The position numbers and the translations under genes were made by a program. A stretch of DNA of 32,919 nucleotides, taken from positions 1 through 32,919 of the forward strand of contig JACPKU010000002.1 of assembly GCA_016186915.1 (NCBI GenBank), read 5' to 3'. Below the pieces are notes generated by a model that saw only the letters and a list, made by a program, of their open reading frames with translations, was not told where the DNA came from and ran no database searches. This document shows, piece after piece, positions 8,086 to 17,941 of this stretch. Source of the stretch: Candidatus Doudnabacteria bacterium (GTDB taxonomy: Bacteria > Patescibacteriota > Doudnabacteria > UBA920 > O2-02-FULL-48-8). How positions within the stretch are numbered: the stretch's first letter is position 1; each line of letters opens with the position of its first letter.

Positions 8086-8798
8086 TTCTTCTCGGCCGCG
8101 GGTTGCTCTTTTGGAACTTCCATAGGCTCGCCTTCCTCACCCTCTTCCCCTTCTTTCGGCTTCTCCGCCACCCCTTCCACGGTACTCACATCCACGGCCA
8201 CGGGCGCTTGCTCCAACTCCGCCAACTCGGCTTCTGAACGAGGCGCTGCGACATTGACAATCATCTCTTCAGGATGAGCCAAAATTTTTACTTTGTCCGA
8301 AACTGCGATGTCAGAAACTCGAATCTCGTCTTCAAAAGTGTTTAAATTAGACACATCAATCTCAAAATACGGCGGGAGGTCAGCTGGCAAACATTCAACT
8401 TCTACTTCAGAGATGTTTTTAACCAAAACCCCACCCAAAGATTTGACTGCCGGCGACTCCCCCACAAAATGCACCGCCACATGAGCTCTCAGCTTTTCTT
8501 TCATATTCACAGCATAAAAGTCTACGTGAATAGGTTTGTTAGTCAAAAAATGGCGCTGCACGTCATGGATCAAAACCGGTCGGGATTCTCCATTCAGTGT
8601 CAAAGAAACCAGCGTGCTTTCCCCGGCTTGTTTAAATGTTTTGATAAAATCCTTCTCGCCCACCTCGATTGACTGGCTTTGAAGTTCGTGTCCATATAAA
8701 ACCCCGGGAAGTTTTTCTTCCTTCCTCAGCTTATTTGCGTGTTTGCCGGTAAGCTCGCGCTTGGTGGCAGTTAGGGTTATTTGTTCCATAGCCTGCAT
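8079..8798 (-). CDS. rplY: 50S ribosomal protein L25 (CTC family)
   Basis: LTATKRELTGKHANKLRKEEKLPGVLYG...KPIHVDFYAVN; acidic C-terminal tail. Confidence 0.94.
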   Translation of the reverse strand: MQAMEQITLTATKRELTGKHANKLRKEEKLPGVLYGHELQSQSIEVGEKDFIKTFKQAGESTLVSLTLNGESRPVLIHDVQRHFLTNKPIHVDFYAVNMKEKLRAHVAVHFVGESPAVKSLGGVLVKNISEVEVECLPADLPPYFEIDVSNLNTFEDEIRVSDIAVSDKVKILAHPEEMIVNVAAPRSEAELAELEQAPVAVDVSTVEGVAEKPKEGEEGEEGEPMEVPKEQPAAEKKE

Positions 8799-8830
8799 AT
8801 ACTAACAATTTTTCTTCGCCTAGTCAATAT

Positions 8831-8853
8831 AAAAAGTCCCGATTAATCGGGAC
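8831..8853 (-). terminator. Rho-independent terminator
   Basis: GTCCCGATTAATCGGGAC perfect palindrome followed on the minus strand by TTTTTATATT. Confidence 0.75.
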
Positions 8854-8868
8854 GTCTAATGTTTTGTA

Positions 8869-9231
8869 TTACGTCCTGAGAGCCGAGATAAAATCCCCGT
8901 CGGAAGCAGTTAAAAACTGGTGTATGGCCAGCACGTCGTCAGCTGATAATGATTTGCTGTTCTTAAACCTGTGTGTATCTGATGAAGTCAGATCCGTGAC
9001 CATGCCGACTGAAAATACTTCTGGCCCATCCACAGCGATGCTGAACACCACGGAACTTTTACATCTATCACAATCGGTATGAACCAAAAGATTGGCTCCC
9101 AATGCCGGCCTGTTCTCTTTCGAATCAATAATCTTGGTCTGCTCCAAATTATACCTATGTCCACAAATAGGACAGCGCAGGATATGGGCTAACCACTCGA
9201 TTATCTTTTGAAAATCAACTCTTTTTGCCAT
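8869..9231 (-). CDS. Hypothetical zinc-ribbon protein
   Basis: 120 aa with CPICGHRY and CDRCKSSVV Cys pairs; terminator directly downstream. Confidence 0.7.
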   Translation of the reverse strand: MAKRVDFQKIIEWLAHILRCPICGHRYNLEQTKIIDSKENRPALGANLLVHTDCDRCKSSVVFSIAVDGPEVFSVGMVTDLTSSDTHRFKNSKSLSADDVLAIHQFLTASDGDFISALRT

Positions 9232-9315
9232 TTTTTTATCAACCCAGCTACGTTATATTCGCTTCTAACTTAATTTTAGAGATTTTAAAACAGCGCGTCA
9301 ATAGACGCACCACGA

Positions 9316-10419
9316 TCAGCCGGCAAACCGCACTGCCTTTTGCCGCGCCACGATGCTTTGAATGATTCCGAGAGCCAAAAAAGTGGTCAGCAAAGAGCTC
9401 CCGCCATAGCTCAACAAGGGCAGAGGAATCCCCGTAACCGGCAGAAGACCAATATTCATGCCTACGTTCACCACCACTTGAATCAAAAGCATAAACAGAA
9501 TACCGGTTCCCAAATACATCCCGAAATTATCCCGCGCCTGGATGATTGTTTTAAGCAATCGAACAAATAAAAGTAAAAATAAACCCAAGATAAAGAGACT
9601 GCCGAAGAATCCTAGTTCTTCAGCCGTGGAAGCAAAAATAAAATCCGTTTGGCGCTCAGGCAAAAACTTCAGTTGAGACTGCAGTCCCCGCCCAAGGCCG
9701 CGGCCAAACAATTCTCCTGAGCCCACGGCAATGATGGATTGCAAAACATTATAGCCTTGTCCCTGTGGGTCTTGATAAGGATCAAGAAACGTGTGGAGCC
9801 GCTGTTTCTGATAATCCTGCAAAACAGAGGCCCAGGAAAAAATCGAGAGCAGAGTAAAAATCAGGATTAAGATTGCCAAATGTTTCTTGCTAATCCTAGA
9901 AAACAAAAGCATGGCAAACCAAGTCAAAAACACAACCACGGCTGAACCCAAATCAGGTTCGATCAAAATGAGCACAACCGGAAAGCTGACGTATACCAGG
10001 GACAAAAAAACATAGCGGAAGGCCTTAAGTTTTTCCCCTTGTTGGTCCAAGTATTTCGCCATCACAATCACCATGATCAGTTTGGCAAACTCCGCCGGCT
10101 GGAACCGAAAAAAACCGAGATCTATCCATCGGGCCGATCCTCTGATTGTCGGACCTAGAAGCCAGACAGCCAGCAAGCTCGCGATCATTAACAGGTACAG
10201 CCAAGGGGTAATTTTTTTTAAATTCCTGTAATCGTAAAATGCCAAACTAACCATTCCCAAAAGGCCCCCGCCCGCAAAAATAATCTGTCTTAGTAAAAGA
10301 TTGCTCTCGCTCTCCAAAGTGGTCGAATAAATCATGAGCAACCCCAAAAACAGCAGCAAAATGCTGCTGCCAAAAACATAAAGGTCAAAATACCGGAAGA
10401 GTGCTGAAAAACTTTTCAT
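9316..10419 (-). CDS. rodA: Rod shape-determining protein RodA (SEDS family)
   Basis: Polytopic; PDLGSAVVVFLTWFAMLLFS, GSGELFGRGLGRGLQSQLKFLPERQTDFIFASTAEELGF, GLLPVTGIPLPLLSYGGSSLL. Confidence 0.95.
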   Translation of the reverse strand: MKSFSALFRYFDLYVFGSSILLLFLGLLMIYSTTLESESNLLLRQIIFAGGGLLGMVSLAFYDYRNLKKITPWLYLLMIASLLAVWLLGPTIRGSARWIDLGFFRFQPAEFAKLIMVIVMAKYLDQQGEKLKAFRYVFLSLVYVSFPVVLILIEPDLGSAVVVFLTWFAMLLFSRISKKHLAILILIFTLLSIFSWASVLQDYQKQRLHTFLDPYQDPQGQGYNVLQSIIAVGSGELFGRGLGRGLQSQLKFLPERQTDFIFASTAEELGFFGSLFILGLFLLLFVRLLKTIIQARDNFGMYLGTGILFMLLIQVVVNVGMNIGLLPVTGIPLPLLSYGGSSLLTTFLALGIIQSIVARQKAVRFAG

Positions 10420-10427
10420 AAACCAGC

Positions 10428-11267
10428 TTAAAACAGCCTGTTATCAATCTCGGGAACATCAAACTGCTGCGATGGAGGTCCGGTATAAATAATTCCGCGA
10501 TCAAAAATATTAATTTCTGCTCTGACCTCGGCTCGAACAACTCCAGCCACCAGATTCGGCCAGACAACCCGGAAGGACCGCGACTCCAAAGATTCCAAAT
10601 CATTAATGTTGGTTAGATTAACCCCGATTATTTCATTCGAACTATTATACAAAACCACAGGCAAATACACCTGGCTGATTATAAACGGGGTTAAATTTTT
10701 AATCACGGCCGAAACAGCGAATTCAGAGTCCAAATTCTGAATCTGCACTCTTTGGATCTCCACCTTAAGAGGCGGCAGCTCCGGCTCATACACAAACCTC
10801 GAGTCAAGCAAGGTAAACTCTATTTCAGTTGGCTCTCGCTCCGAAGCAAACCGACTGAACACAATCAGTTTTTCTTGGGCTGGCAAAACAAATGTCCTGC
10901 CTTCGACTTTGCTTACCATTGTCCCGCCAGTGGTTTTAAATTCCGCAACAAATTTCTGCTCCGGCACCCCCCGCTCCAAATTAATATTTCTCAGCTTTAC
11001 AAAACCCGAATAAATATTGCCGTTGAGTCTAAATATTTTTCGATCCACGACTTGTAAGGGCTCAACCTGTACGGGCTGATAAATAATTTCCGGGCCCTGA
11101 TAGCTGCTATAAAAGGCCTGATAGAAACCGAAACGAAAGATAAAAAACAAAGGAATACTCAAAACAACAGCGGCAATAAGCGCATACCCCCATTTTTTAT
11201 GAGTTCCCCCTATCCGGTTGCCGAGAAGGAAAAAAAACTCCTGCAATCTGTCGTTGTTTTCGAACAT
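10428..11267 (-). CDS. Hypothetical single-pass membrane protein
   Basis: 279 aa; N-terminal TM (YALIAAVVLSIPLFFIFRFG), beta-rich extracytoplasmic part; abuts rodA. Confidence 0.75.
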   Translation of the reverse strand: MFENNDRLQEFFFLLGNRIGGTHKKWGYALIAAVVLSIPLFFIFRFGFYQAFYSSYQGPEIIYQPVQVEPLQVVDRKIFRLNGNIYSGFVKLRNINLERGVPEQKFVAEFKTTGGTMVSKVEGRTFVLPAQEKLIVFSRFASEREPTEIEFTLLDSRFVYEPELPPLKVEIQRVQIQNLDSEFAVSAVIKNLTPFIISQVYLPVVLYNSSNEIIGVNLTNINDLESLESRSFRVVWPNLVAGVVRAEVRAEINIFDRGIIYTGPPSQQFDVPEIDNRLF

Positions 11268-11342
11268 GTTATCTTTTGTTAATTATACCACTGTCTTAAG
11301 CACCTTGCCTAGCAGACAAAATTTTTGCATAATGAAAACAAC

Positions 11343-14300
11343 ATGTCCAAGTTTACCCACCTCCATGTCCATTCGCATTATTCTCTGCTGGATGGGCTGC
11401 CGAAAATTGACGACCTAATAAACAACGCCAAACAAAAGCAGTTTGAGGCTTTGGCCTTAACTGACCACGGCGCAATGTACGGCGCCATCGAATTTTACAA
11501 GAAAGCCAAGGTTGCTGGACTTAAACCGATTGTTGGCATGGAGGCATATTTAGCTATAGACTCCATCCACGACCGCCGTTCAAAAATCGATAATGATTAT
11601 TACCATTTGATTCTGTTGGCCAAAAACTTTGCCGGCTACAAAAATCTGATGCGCCTGACTTCCAAAGCGCACTTGGAGGGATTTTATTACCGGCCGAGAA
11701 TCGACAAAGAACTTTTAAAAGACCACGCCGCAGGCCTGATTTGCCTTTCCGGCTGCATGCGAGGAGACATCCCCCGCGCGATTCTAAACTCTGACTTTGA
11801 AAAAGCCTCACGATTGGTCCAGGAATACAAAAATATATTCGGCGAAAAAAACTTTTTTTTGGAAATTCAGAGACACGAAGGCAGTGATACCGCGTTTCTG
11901 CAAAAAGAAAAATTGCTCGGCCAAGGATTGATCAAACTTGCCAAAGACACTCAAACGCCGCTAGTGGCAACTGATGACTCTCACTACCTTGAACCGACTG
12001 ATGCTGAAGCCCAAGATCTTTTGGTTTGTGTGGGGTTGGGAAAAACTGTCACTGATAGCGACCGGCTGGACATGAGAGGCATTAACCTCTCCTTAAAAAA
12101 CGAAAAAGAAATGAGTGAATTGTTCACGGACTTGCCGGAAGCTTTGGAGAATTCCCAAAAAATAGCTGATGAATGCAATTTGGAAATCAATCTAAACGAA
12201 AGATTTTTTCCGCTCTACGAAGTGCCCCAAGATTCAAATGCCGACAGCTACCTAAAAGATCTGACTTATCAAGGACTGGCCCAAAAATTTCCCGAGCCTC
12301 TAGATCCGGTTATTAAAGAACGGGCAGACTATGAGTTAGAGGTAATCACTTCTAAAAATTATTCTACTTATTTTCTGGTGGTGGCTGATTTTGTCAACTG
12401 GGCCAGGAAACAAGGAATAATCACCACCACCCGAGGATCAGCCGCCGGCTCCTTGGTTTCCTATGTCTTGGGAATTACCACGGTCAACCCGCTTGACTAT
12501 AAATTGCCGTTTGAACGATTCTTAAATCCTCTGCGGCCCTCCCCTCCTGACATTGACATTGATTTTGCTGACAACAGGAGAGACGAGGTGATTGAATACG
12601 TCACCCAAAAATACGGCCAAGATCGAGTTGCTCAGATAGTAACCTTCGGAACCATGATGGCCAGAGCGGCAGTGCGGGACATGGGCCGGGCGTTGGCCAT
12701 TCCATATGCCAAGTGCGACAAAATTGCCAAGATGATTCCTCTGGGCAAACAGGGATTCCATATGACGATTGAAAAAGCCATGACCCTCAATCCGGATCTG
12801 AAGGATGCTTTTGAACGCGACCCGGAAACCAAAAGACTCATCGAGCTGAGCATCAAAGTGGAAGGAGCGGCTAGACACGTCTCCGTGCACGCCGCGGGGC
12901 TGGTTATCTCCCCGACCGCTTTAACTGACTACACTCCCCTGCAAAAAGACCAAAACGGCAAAACCATTACGCAGTATGAAATGCACTCGGTGGAAGAAGC
13001 CGGGTTGGTGAAAATGGATTTTTTGGGCATTCGCAACTTGTCCATCTTAGGCAATACTATCGAAATCGTCGAACATACAAGAAACACAAAAATTGACCTT
13101 TTAAGCATTCCCCTGGATGATAAAAAATCGTTTAAACTGCTCACAGAAGGTAAAACCATGGGGTTGTTTCAGTTGGGCGGCAGCGGCATGACCAGATATA
13201 TGAAAGAACTCGGACCGACCAGTATTTTCGATATCATGGCCATGATATCGCTTTACCGCCCGGGTCCAATTGACTCGATTCCGGAATACATCAGGCGCAA
13301 ACACAACCCGAAGCTAATCTCTTTTTCCGATCCTAGGATGAAAGACATTCTTTCTCCATCCTACGGCATTATTACTTACCAAGACGATGTCCTCTTAATT
13401 GCCATCCAAATCGCAGGCTACTCTTGGGAAGAAGCGGACAAACTGAGAAAAGCTATGGGCAAAAAAATCCCGAAAGAAATGGCCGCGCAGAAAGAAAAAT
13501 TTATTCAAGGCTGTATCGATCATTCGCGATACGACGAGACCAAGGCTCAAAATTTATGGAACCTGATTGAACCGTTCGCCGCGTACGGCTTTAACAAAGC
13601 GCACGCCGCTTCTTATGCGATCGTGGCCTACCAAACTGCTTACATGAAAGCTAATTTTACAGTTGAGTTCATGGCCTCTGTTATGACTGCTGAATCAGGA
13701 GATCCTGCCACTGTCGCTGATGCTGTTGAAGAATGCCAGGGCCTGAATATTGAGGTTTTGCCCCCAAGCATCAATGAGAGCCTGGCCAACTTTACGGTCA
13801 TTGACAACAACCACATCCGGTTTGGTTTAAATGCCATTAAAAATCTTGGGTCTGATATAATCAAAACCGTTATTTCGGAGCGAAAACAGAACGGCAAGTT
13901 TCTCGACGTCACAGACTTTGTCGGCCGAATAAATTCCAGAAATTTTAACAAGCGGTCGTGGGAAGCGCTGGCCAAATCTGGGGCCCTGGACGTGTTTGAT
14001 GAACGCGCGAAGTTGCTCGCGAACACCGACGCCGTGCTTGAATTTGCAAAGGAACAAAATAAACTGAAAAATTCTCAGCAGGAAAGCCTGTTCGGCAGCA
14101 CTCCAGTAGGAAACATAAGGCTCACGCTCCGTGATGTTGAGCCGGCAGGTAAAAAAGAATACATGGCTTGGGAAAAAGAACTGCTGGGACTTTATGTCTC
14201 CGCACATCCTTTGGAAGATCACAAAAGCAAATTACAAACTCTAACCCAACCGATAAAAGAGATTGAAAAACACCAAGGCAATGTTACGATTGGCGGGATC

Positions 14301-14747
14301 ATCACCCGTGTCCAAAAAATTATTACCAAAAAGGGAGAGCAAATGGCCTTCTTTGATTTGGAAGACCTCGGGGGGACTATTGAAGTCCTGGCCTTCCCTT
14401 CACTCTACAGTAAGCACCAAAATTTGATCAATCCTGAAAAAATCGTCCTGGTCAACGGCAAGGTTTCTGATAAAGACGGGGTGCCCAAGTTTCTGGCTGA
14501 TGAAATCAAAGAGTTCGGCTCAGAAGCTCCGCCTGTTTCGAATACGGCTCCAGTGCCTGCTGTAACCATTAAGATTCCTCAATCGACGTCTGAAGAAATA
14601 TTTATGGAGCTTAAACAACTGTTCGAAGTTTCCCCAGGACAGACAGCGGTCAGTCTTTTGATTAATGGCCAAAAAGTCAAAACGCCTTTCAAAATTAACT
14701 TAACCGACGATCTCTCTGATAAAATCAAAAAAATTATAGAACCCTAA
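11343..14747 (+). CDS. dnaE: DNA polymerase III subunit alpha
   Basis: PHP domain HLHVHSHYSLLDG, TTRGSAAGSLVSYVLGIT, PPDIDIDFADNRRDEV, SLYRPGPIDSIPEYIRRKH, FNKAHAASYAIVAYQTAYMK. The ORF track starts at 11325; ATG 11343 (MSKFTHLHVH) is likelier. Confidence 0.97.
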   Translation: MSKFTHLHVHSHYSLLDGLPKIDDLINNAKQKQFEALALTDHGAMYGAIEFYKKAKVAGLKPIVGMEAYLAIDSIHDRRSKIDNDYYHLILLAKNFAGYKNLMRLTSKAHLEGFYYRPRIDKELLKDHAAGLICLSGCMRGDIPRAILNSDFEKASRLVQEYKNIFGEKNFFLEIQRHEGSDTAFLQKEKLLGQGLIKLAKDTQTPLVATDDSHYLEPTDAEAQDLLVCVGLGKTVTDSDRLDMRGINLSLKNEKEMSELFTDLPEALENSQKIADECNLEINLNERFFPLYEVPQDSNADSYLKDLTYQGLAQKFPEPLDPVIKERADYELEVITSKNYSTYFLVVADFVNWARKQGIITTTRGSAAGSLVSYVLGITTVNPLDYKLPFERFLNPLRPSPPDIDIDFADNRRDEVIEYVTQKYGQDRVAQIVTFGTMMARAAVRDMGRALAIPYAKCDKIAKMIPLGKQGFHMTIEKAMTLNPDLKDAFERDPETKRLIELSIKVEGAARHVSVHAAGLVISPTALTDYTPLQKDQNGKTITQYEMHSVEEAGLVKMDFLGIRNLSILGNTIEIVEHTRNTKIDLLSIPLDDKKSFKLLTEGKTMGLFQLGGSGMTRYMKELGPTSIFDIMAMISLYRPGPIDSIPEYIRRKHNPKLISFSDPRMKDILSPSYGIITYQDDVLLIAIQIAGYSWEEADKLRKAMGKKIPKEMAAQKEKFIQGCIDHSRYDETKAQNLWNLIEPFAAYGFNKAHAASYAIVAYQTAYMKANFTVEFMASVMTAESGDPATVADAVEECQGLNIEVLPPSINESLANFTVIDNNHIRFGLNAIKNLGSDIIKTVISERKQNGKFLDVTDFVGRINSRNFNKRSWEALAKSGALDVFDERAKLLANTDAVLEFAKEQNKLKNSQQESLFGSTPVGNIRLTLRDVEPAGKKEYMAWEKELLGLYVSAHPLEDHKSKLQTLTQPIKEIEKHQGNVTIGGIITRVQKIITKKGEQMAFFDLEDLGGTIEVLAFPSLYSKHQNLINPEKIVLVNGKVSDKDGVPKFLADEIKEFGSEAPPVSNTAPVPAVTIKIPQSTSEEIFMELKQLFEVSPGQTAVSLLINGQKVKTPFKINLTDDLSDKIKKIIEP

Positions 14748-14754
14748 GCCAGAC

Positions 14755-14784
14755 TTGCCAAAAAAACAACATTTAGACTATAAT
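14755..14784 (+). promoter_or_regulatory. Promoter of the thrS leader
   Basis: TTGCCA-18 nt-TATAAT. Confidence 0.7.
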
Positions 14785-14790
14785 TAATGT

Positions 14791-14948
14791 ATTGATAAGA
14801 ATAAGGATATTGATGCGGCCCCACCAACCGCGGAGTCCTAGGTCTATCCGGAGCCTTAATCCGGAACAACGAAGTAAAAAATTGGGTGGAACCGTCCAGT
14901 CGGATGACTGGGCCCCAAGCAGAATCCTCTGTTTGGGCTTTTATTTTT
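14791..14948 (+). ncRNA. T-box riboswitch-like leader of thrS
   Basis: Antiterminator A1 TTGGG(14882-14886)/CCCAA(14914-14918), bulge TGGAACC(14887-14893), A2 GTCCAGTC/GACTGGGC with GGAT loop. Mutually exclusive terminator CCCAAGCAGA(14914-14923)/TCTGTTTGGG(14928-14937) followed by CTTTTATTTTT. Confidence 0.88.
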
Positions 14949-14992
14949 AAATTTGTTTCGTGCTTCGATATTAGTGCTTCGCGCTTAACCAT

Positions 14993-16753
14993 ATGAATAA
15001 ATCAAGCAATCAAGAATATCTTAACAACCTCCGCCATTCATGCGCCCATCTCTTGGCAGCGGCGGTTATGAAACTTTGGCCAAATGCTAAACGCGCCATC
15101 GGGCCGGCAATAGAAAACGGCTTCTATTTTGACTTTGATTTTGGAGGGATAAAAATTTCAGAAAAAGACTTCCCTAAAATTGAAAAGGAGATGCGCGAAC
15201 TGGTTAAAAATTGGTCAAAGTTCGACAGACAGGAATTGACTGCTGCGCAAGCCAAAAAAGATTATCCGAACAATCCTTACAAGCACGAAATGATTGACGA
15301 GTTTTCAGAAAAAGGCAAAAAGAAAATTTCTTTTTACAAATCCGGCGATTACCGCGATCTTTGCCGCGGCGGGCACATAGACAATCCCAAAAAAGAACTG
15401 CAGCATTTCAAACTCCTGTCCGTGGCCGGCGCGTATTGGCGAGGCTCAGAAAAAAACCAGATGCTCACCCGCATCTACGGCACTTGCTGGCCGTCGAAAG
15501 CGGAGTTGGAAGCATATCTCAAACAGCAAAAGGAGGCTGAAAAAAGAGATCACAAAAAATTGGGCAAAGAACTTGATCTATATGCTTTCAGTCCTTTAGT
15601 TGGCGCGGGGTTGCCCCTGTTTCTACCCAAAGGCGAAACTATCTTTCATGAATTAGAAGAATTTATGCGGGAAGAAAAAGAAAAATTAGGATACAAATTT
15701 TTGCACATCCCTCATATCGCTAAGGCCGAATTATTTAAAAAAAGCGGGCACTTGGGCAAGTATGACGCGATGATGCCGATAATGACAGATAATGAAGGCA
15801 ACGAGTTTGTCCTCAAAGCTATGAATTGCCCTCATCACTTTGAGGCATACCTGGCCCAACCTCACAGCTACCGCGACCTTCCCTATCGCATGGCGAGTAC
15901 GGCCACGGTTTACCGAAACGAAAAAAGCGGAGAACTAAGTGGACTAACAAGAGTAAAATCACTAACCATAGATGATACTCATCATATCGTCCGCCCGGAT
16001 CAGATTCAATCAGAAATCGAGATGATTCTTAAACTTATGAATAAAATCTATAAAACTTTTGGCTTTAAAGACTACAGTGTGCAAATCTCTGTGAGGGATC
16101 CTGACAATAAAAAGAAATACTTTGGCAATGATAAGGTATGGGAAAGATCAGAAGCAATTTTGATTGAGAGTGTTAAAAAATGGGGTCGTCCCTATGTGAT
16201 CGAAAAAGGTGAGGCGGCTTTCTATGGCCCCAAAATCGACATTATGGTGAAAGATTCGATAGGTCGCCCTTGGCAACTAACCACGGTTCAGCTCGATTTC
16301 AACCAGCCGGAAAATTTTCATCTACGTTTTACGGGAAAAGATGGAAAAGAGTATCCTCCCTCAGTGTTACATGTAGCTATTCTCGGTTCAATCGAACGAT
16401 TTATGGGAGTACTTATCGAACACTTTGCCGGCGCCTTTCCGCTCTGGCTTTCCCCCGTTCAAGTGGCCGTGCTGCCAATCTCTGACAAACAGGTCAAATT
16501 CTCTCAAGGTGTTGTGGACGAACTAGAACAGAATAATATCCGCGTAGAATTTTACAACAAGGCGGAATCCATCGGCAAAAAAATCCGGGAAGCTGAAATT
16601 AATAAGATCCCTTACATGCTGATTGTCGGGGAAAAAGAAGCTAAGAGTAAATCTGTTTCAGTCAGGGCGCGTAACCACAAAGACTTGGGCAATATGAAGA
16701 TAGACAAATTTGTCCAAAGGGTTAGCAGGGAAATCGAGACCAAGAAGATATGA
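14993..16753 (+). CDS. thrS: Threonyl-tRNA synthetase (no N-terminal TGS domain)
   Basis: LRHSCAHLLAAAVMKLWP, YRDLCRGGHIDNP, LKAMNCPHHFEAYLAQPHSYRDLPYRMA, GRPWQLTTVQLDFNQPENF. Confidence 0.97.
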   Translation: MNKSSNQEYLNNLRHSCAHLLAAAVMKLWPNAKRAIGPAIENGFYFDFDFGGIKISEKDFPKIEKEMRELVKNWSKFDRQELTAAQAKKDYPNNPYKHEMIDEFSEKGKKKISFYKSGDYRDLCRGGHIDNPKKELQHFKLLSVAGAYWRGSEKNQMLTRIYGTCWPSKAELEAYLKQQKEAEKRDHKKLGKELDLYAFSPLVGAGLPLFLPKGETIFHELEEFMREEKEKLGYKFLHIPHIAKAELFKKSGHLGKYDAMMPIMTDNEGNEFVLKAMNCPHHFEAYLAQPHSYRDLPYRMASTATVYRNEKSGELSGLTRVKSLTIDDTHHIVRPDQIQSEIEMILKLMNKIYKTFGFKDYSVQISVRDPDNKKKYFGNDKVWERSEAILIESVKKWGRPYVIEKGEAAFYGPKIDIMVKDSIGRPWQLTTVQLDFNQPENFHLRFTGKDGKEYPPSVLHVAILGSIERFMGVLIEHFAGAFPLWLSPVQVAVLPISDKQVKFSQGVVDELEQNNIRVEFYNKAESIGKKIREAEINKIPYMLIVGEKEAKSKSVSVRARNHKDLGNMKIDKFVQRVSREIETKKI

Positions 16754-16802
16754 AGAAACGCACGGAACATAATCTAAAAGCTGAAAAAAGAGAGATAAAA
16801 AA

Positions 16803-16831
16803 ACGCCCCAGAATGCGCCTAAGTGGGGCGT
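16803..16831. terminator. Stem-loop ACGCCCCA/TGGGGCGT downstream of thrS
   Basis: 8-bp perfect stem; the T-run lies on the minus-strand side, so its function as a thrS terminator is uncertain. Confidence 0.5.
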
Positions 16832-16983
16832 CTTTGAAACGCCCATCAAAATTCTCAGGGATGGCTTTGGTAAAGATCAAAAATCAAAGATCAAAAATCA
16901 AAATGTAATTAAAAATGCAAAGAGAATAATTTTAAATTTTGCTTTGTCGTTTTGCATTTTGACTTTTGCATTTTGAATTCTCC

Positions 16984-17880
16984 ATGAATAAACTGATAGT
17001 CATCCTCGGTCCCACCTCGTCCGGCAAGTCGGCCCTTGCTATTAAATTGGCCAAAAAATTCAAGGGAGAAATCATCTCCGCTGATTCCAGACAAGTGTAT
17101 AAGGGGATGGATATCGGAACCGGCAAGATCACAAAACGGCAGCAAAAGCTCGTTCCTCATCATTTACTCGACGTCATTTCTCCCAAAAGGCAACTTACGG
17201 TTGCTGACTACAAACGACTGCTAAAACGTGCGATCGCACAAATTAGACGTAAAGGCAAACTCCCCTTTTTGGTGGGCGGCTCGGCTTTTTATATTTACGC
17301 GGTGATTGATGATTGGAAAATACCAGAGATTAAACCCAATTTAAAACTGCGAAAACAACTGGAGGGAAAATCGACTCAACAGTTATTTCAAATGTTGAAA
17401 AAATTGGATCCTCGACGCGCCCAAACCATTGACCGCCATAATCCCAGACGGCTGATCCGAGCACTTGAAATTACCAAGGCCACCGGCCAACCAGTGCCTT
17501 ATTATACCTATCAAACCTATTATCCTTATGACCTATTAATCCTCGGAATAAAAAAAGGCCCTCAAGAACTTAAAAAACTAATCAAGCAGCGTCTGGAAAA
17601 TCGCCTGCGAGCCGGCATGGTGGCCGAGGTTAAACGATTGAAACGACAGGGCTTAAGTTTCAAACGCTTGGAATCGTTCGGTTTGGAATATCGTCTGATC
17701 GCGGAGTATTTGCAGGGCAAACTTAACTATGACGAGATGGTGGCCAAACTAAAAACCGCCATCTGGCGATTTTCGAAAAGACAAATGACTTGGTTTAAGC
17801 GCGACCGACGAATCAAGTGGATCAAAAACCAGAAGCAGGCCGAAAAATTAACCAAAGCATATCTAAGCACTAAGGCTTGA
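16984..17880 (+). CDS. miaA: tRNA dimethylallyltransferase
   Basis: LIVILGPTSSGKSALAIKLAKKFKGEIISADSRQVYKGMDIGTGKIT. Confidence 0.96.
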   Translation: MNKLIVILGPTSSGKSALAIKLAKKFKGEIISADSRQVYKGMDIGTGKITKRQQKLVPHHLLDVISPKRQLTVADYKRLLKRAIAQIRRKGKLPFLVGGSAFYIYAVIDDWKIPEIKPNLKLRKQLEGKSTQQLFQMLKKLDPRRAQTIDRHNPRRLIRALEITKATGQPVPYYTYQTYYPYDLLILGIKKGPQELKKLIKQRLENRLRAGMVAEVKRLKRQGLSFKRLESFGLEYRLIAEYLQGKLNYDEMVAKLKTAIWRFSKRQMTWFKRDRRIKWIKNQKQAEKLTKAYLSTKA

Positions 17881-17882
17881 TT

Positions 17883-17916
17883 GGACAACTACCCACCTAT
17901 CGCATGGTAGTTGTCC
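17883..17916 (+). terminator. Hairpin downstream of miaA
   Basis: GGACAACTACC...GGTAGTTGTCC, perfect 11-bp stem, right after the miaA stop. Confidence 0.6.
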
Positions 17917-17941
17917 TAAATAAAAAAGAGCTGGTCAGGCT

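Noticed and set aside
12522-14222. Minus-strand ORFs opposite dnaE
   Set aside because: Overlap a well-supported dnaE; no protein-family signal.
16862-16985. A/T-rich TTTTGCATTTTGA repeats upstream of miaA
   Set aside because: Low-complexity spacer; too simple to claim a regulatory element.
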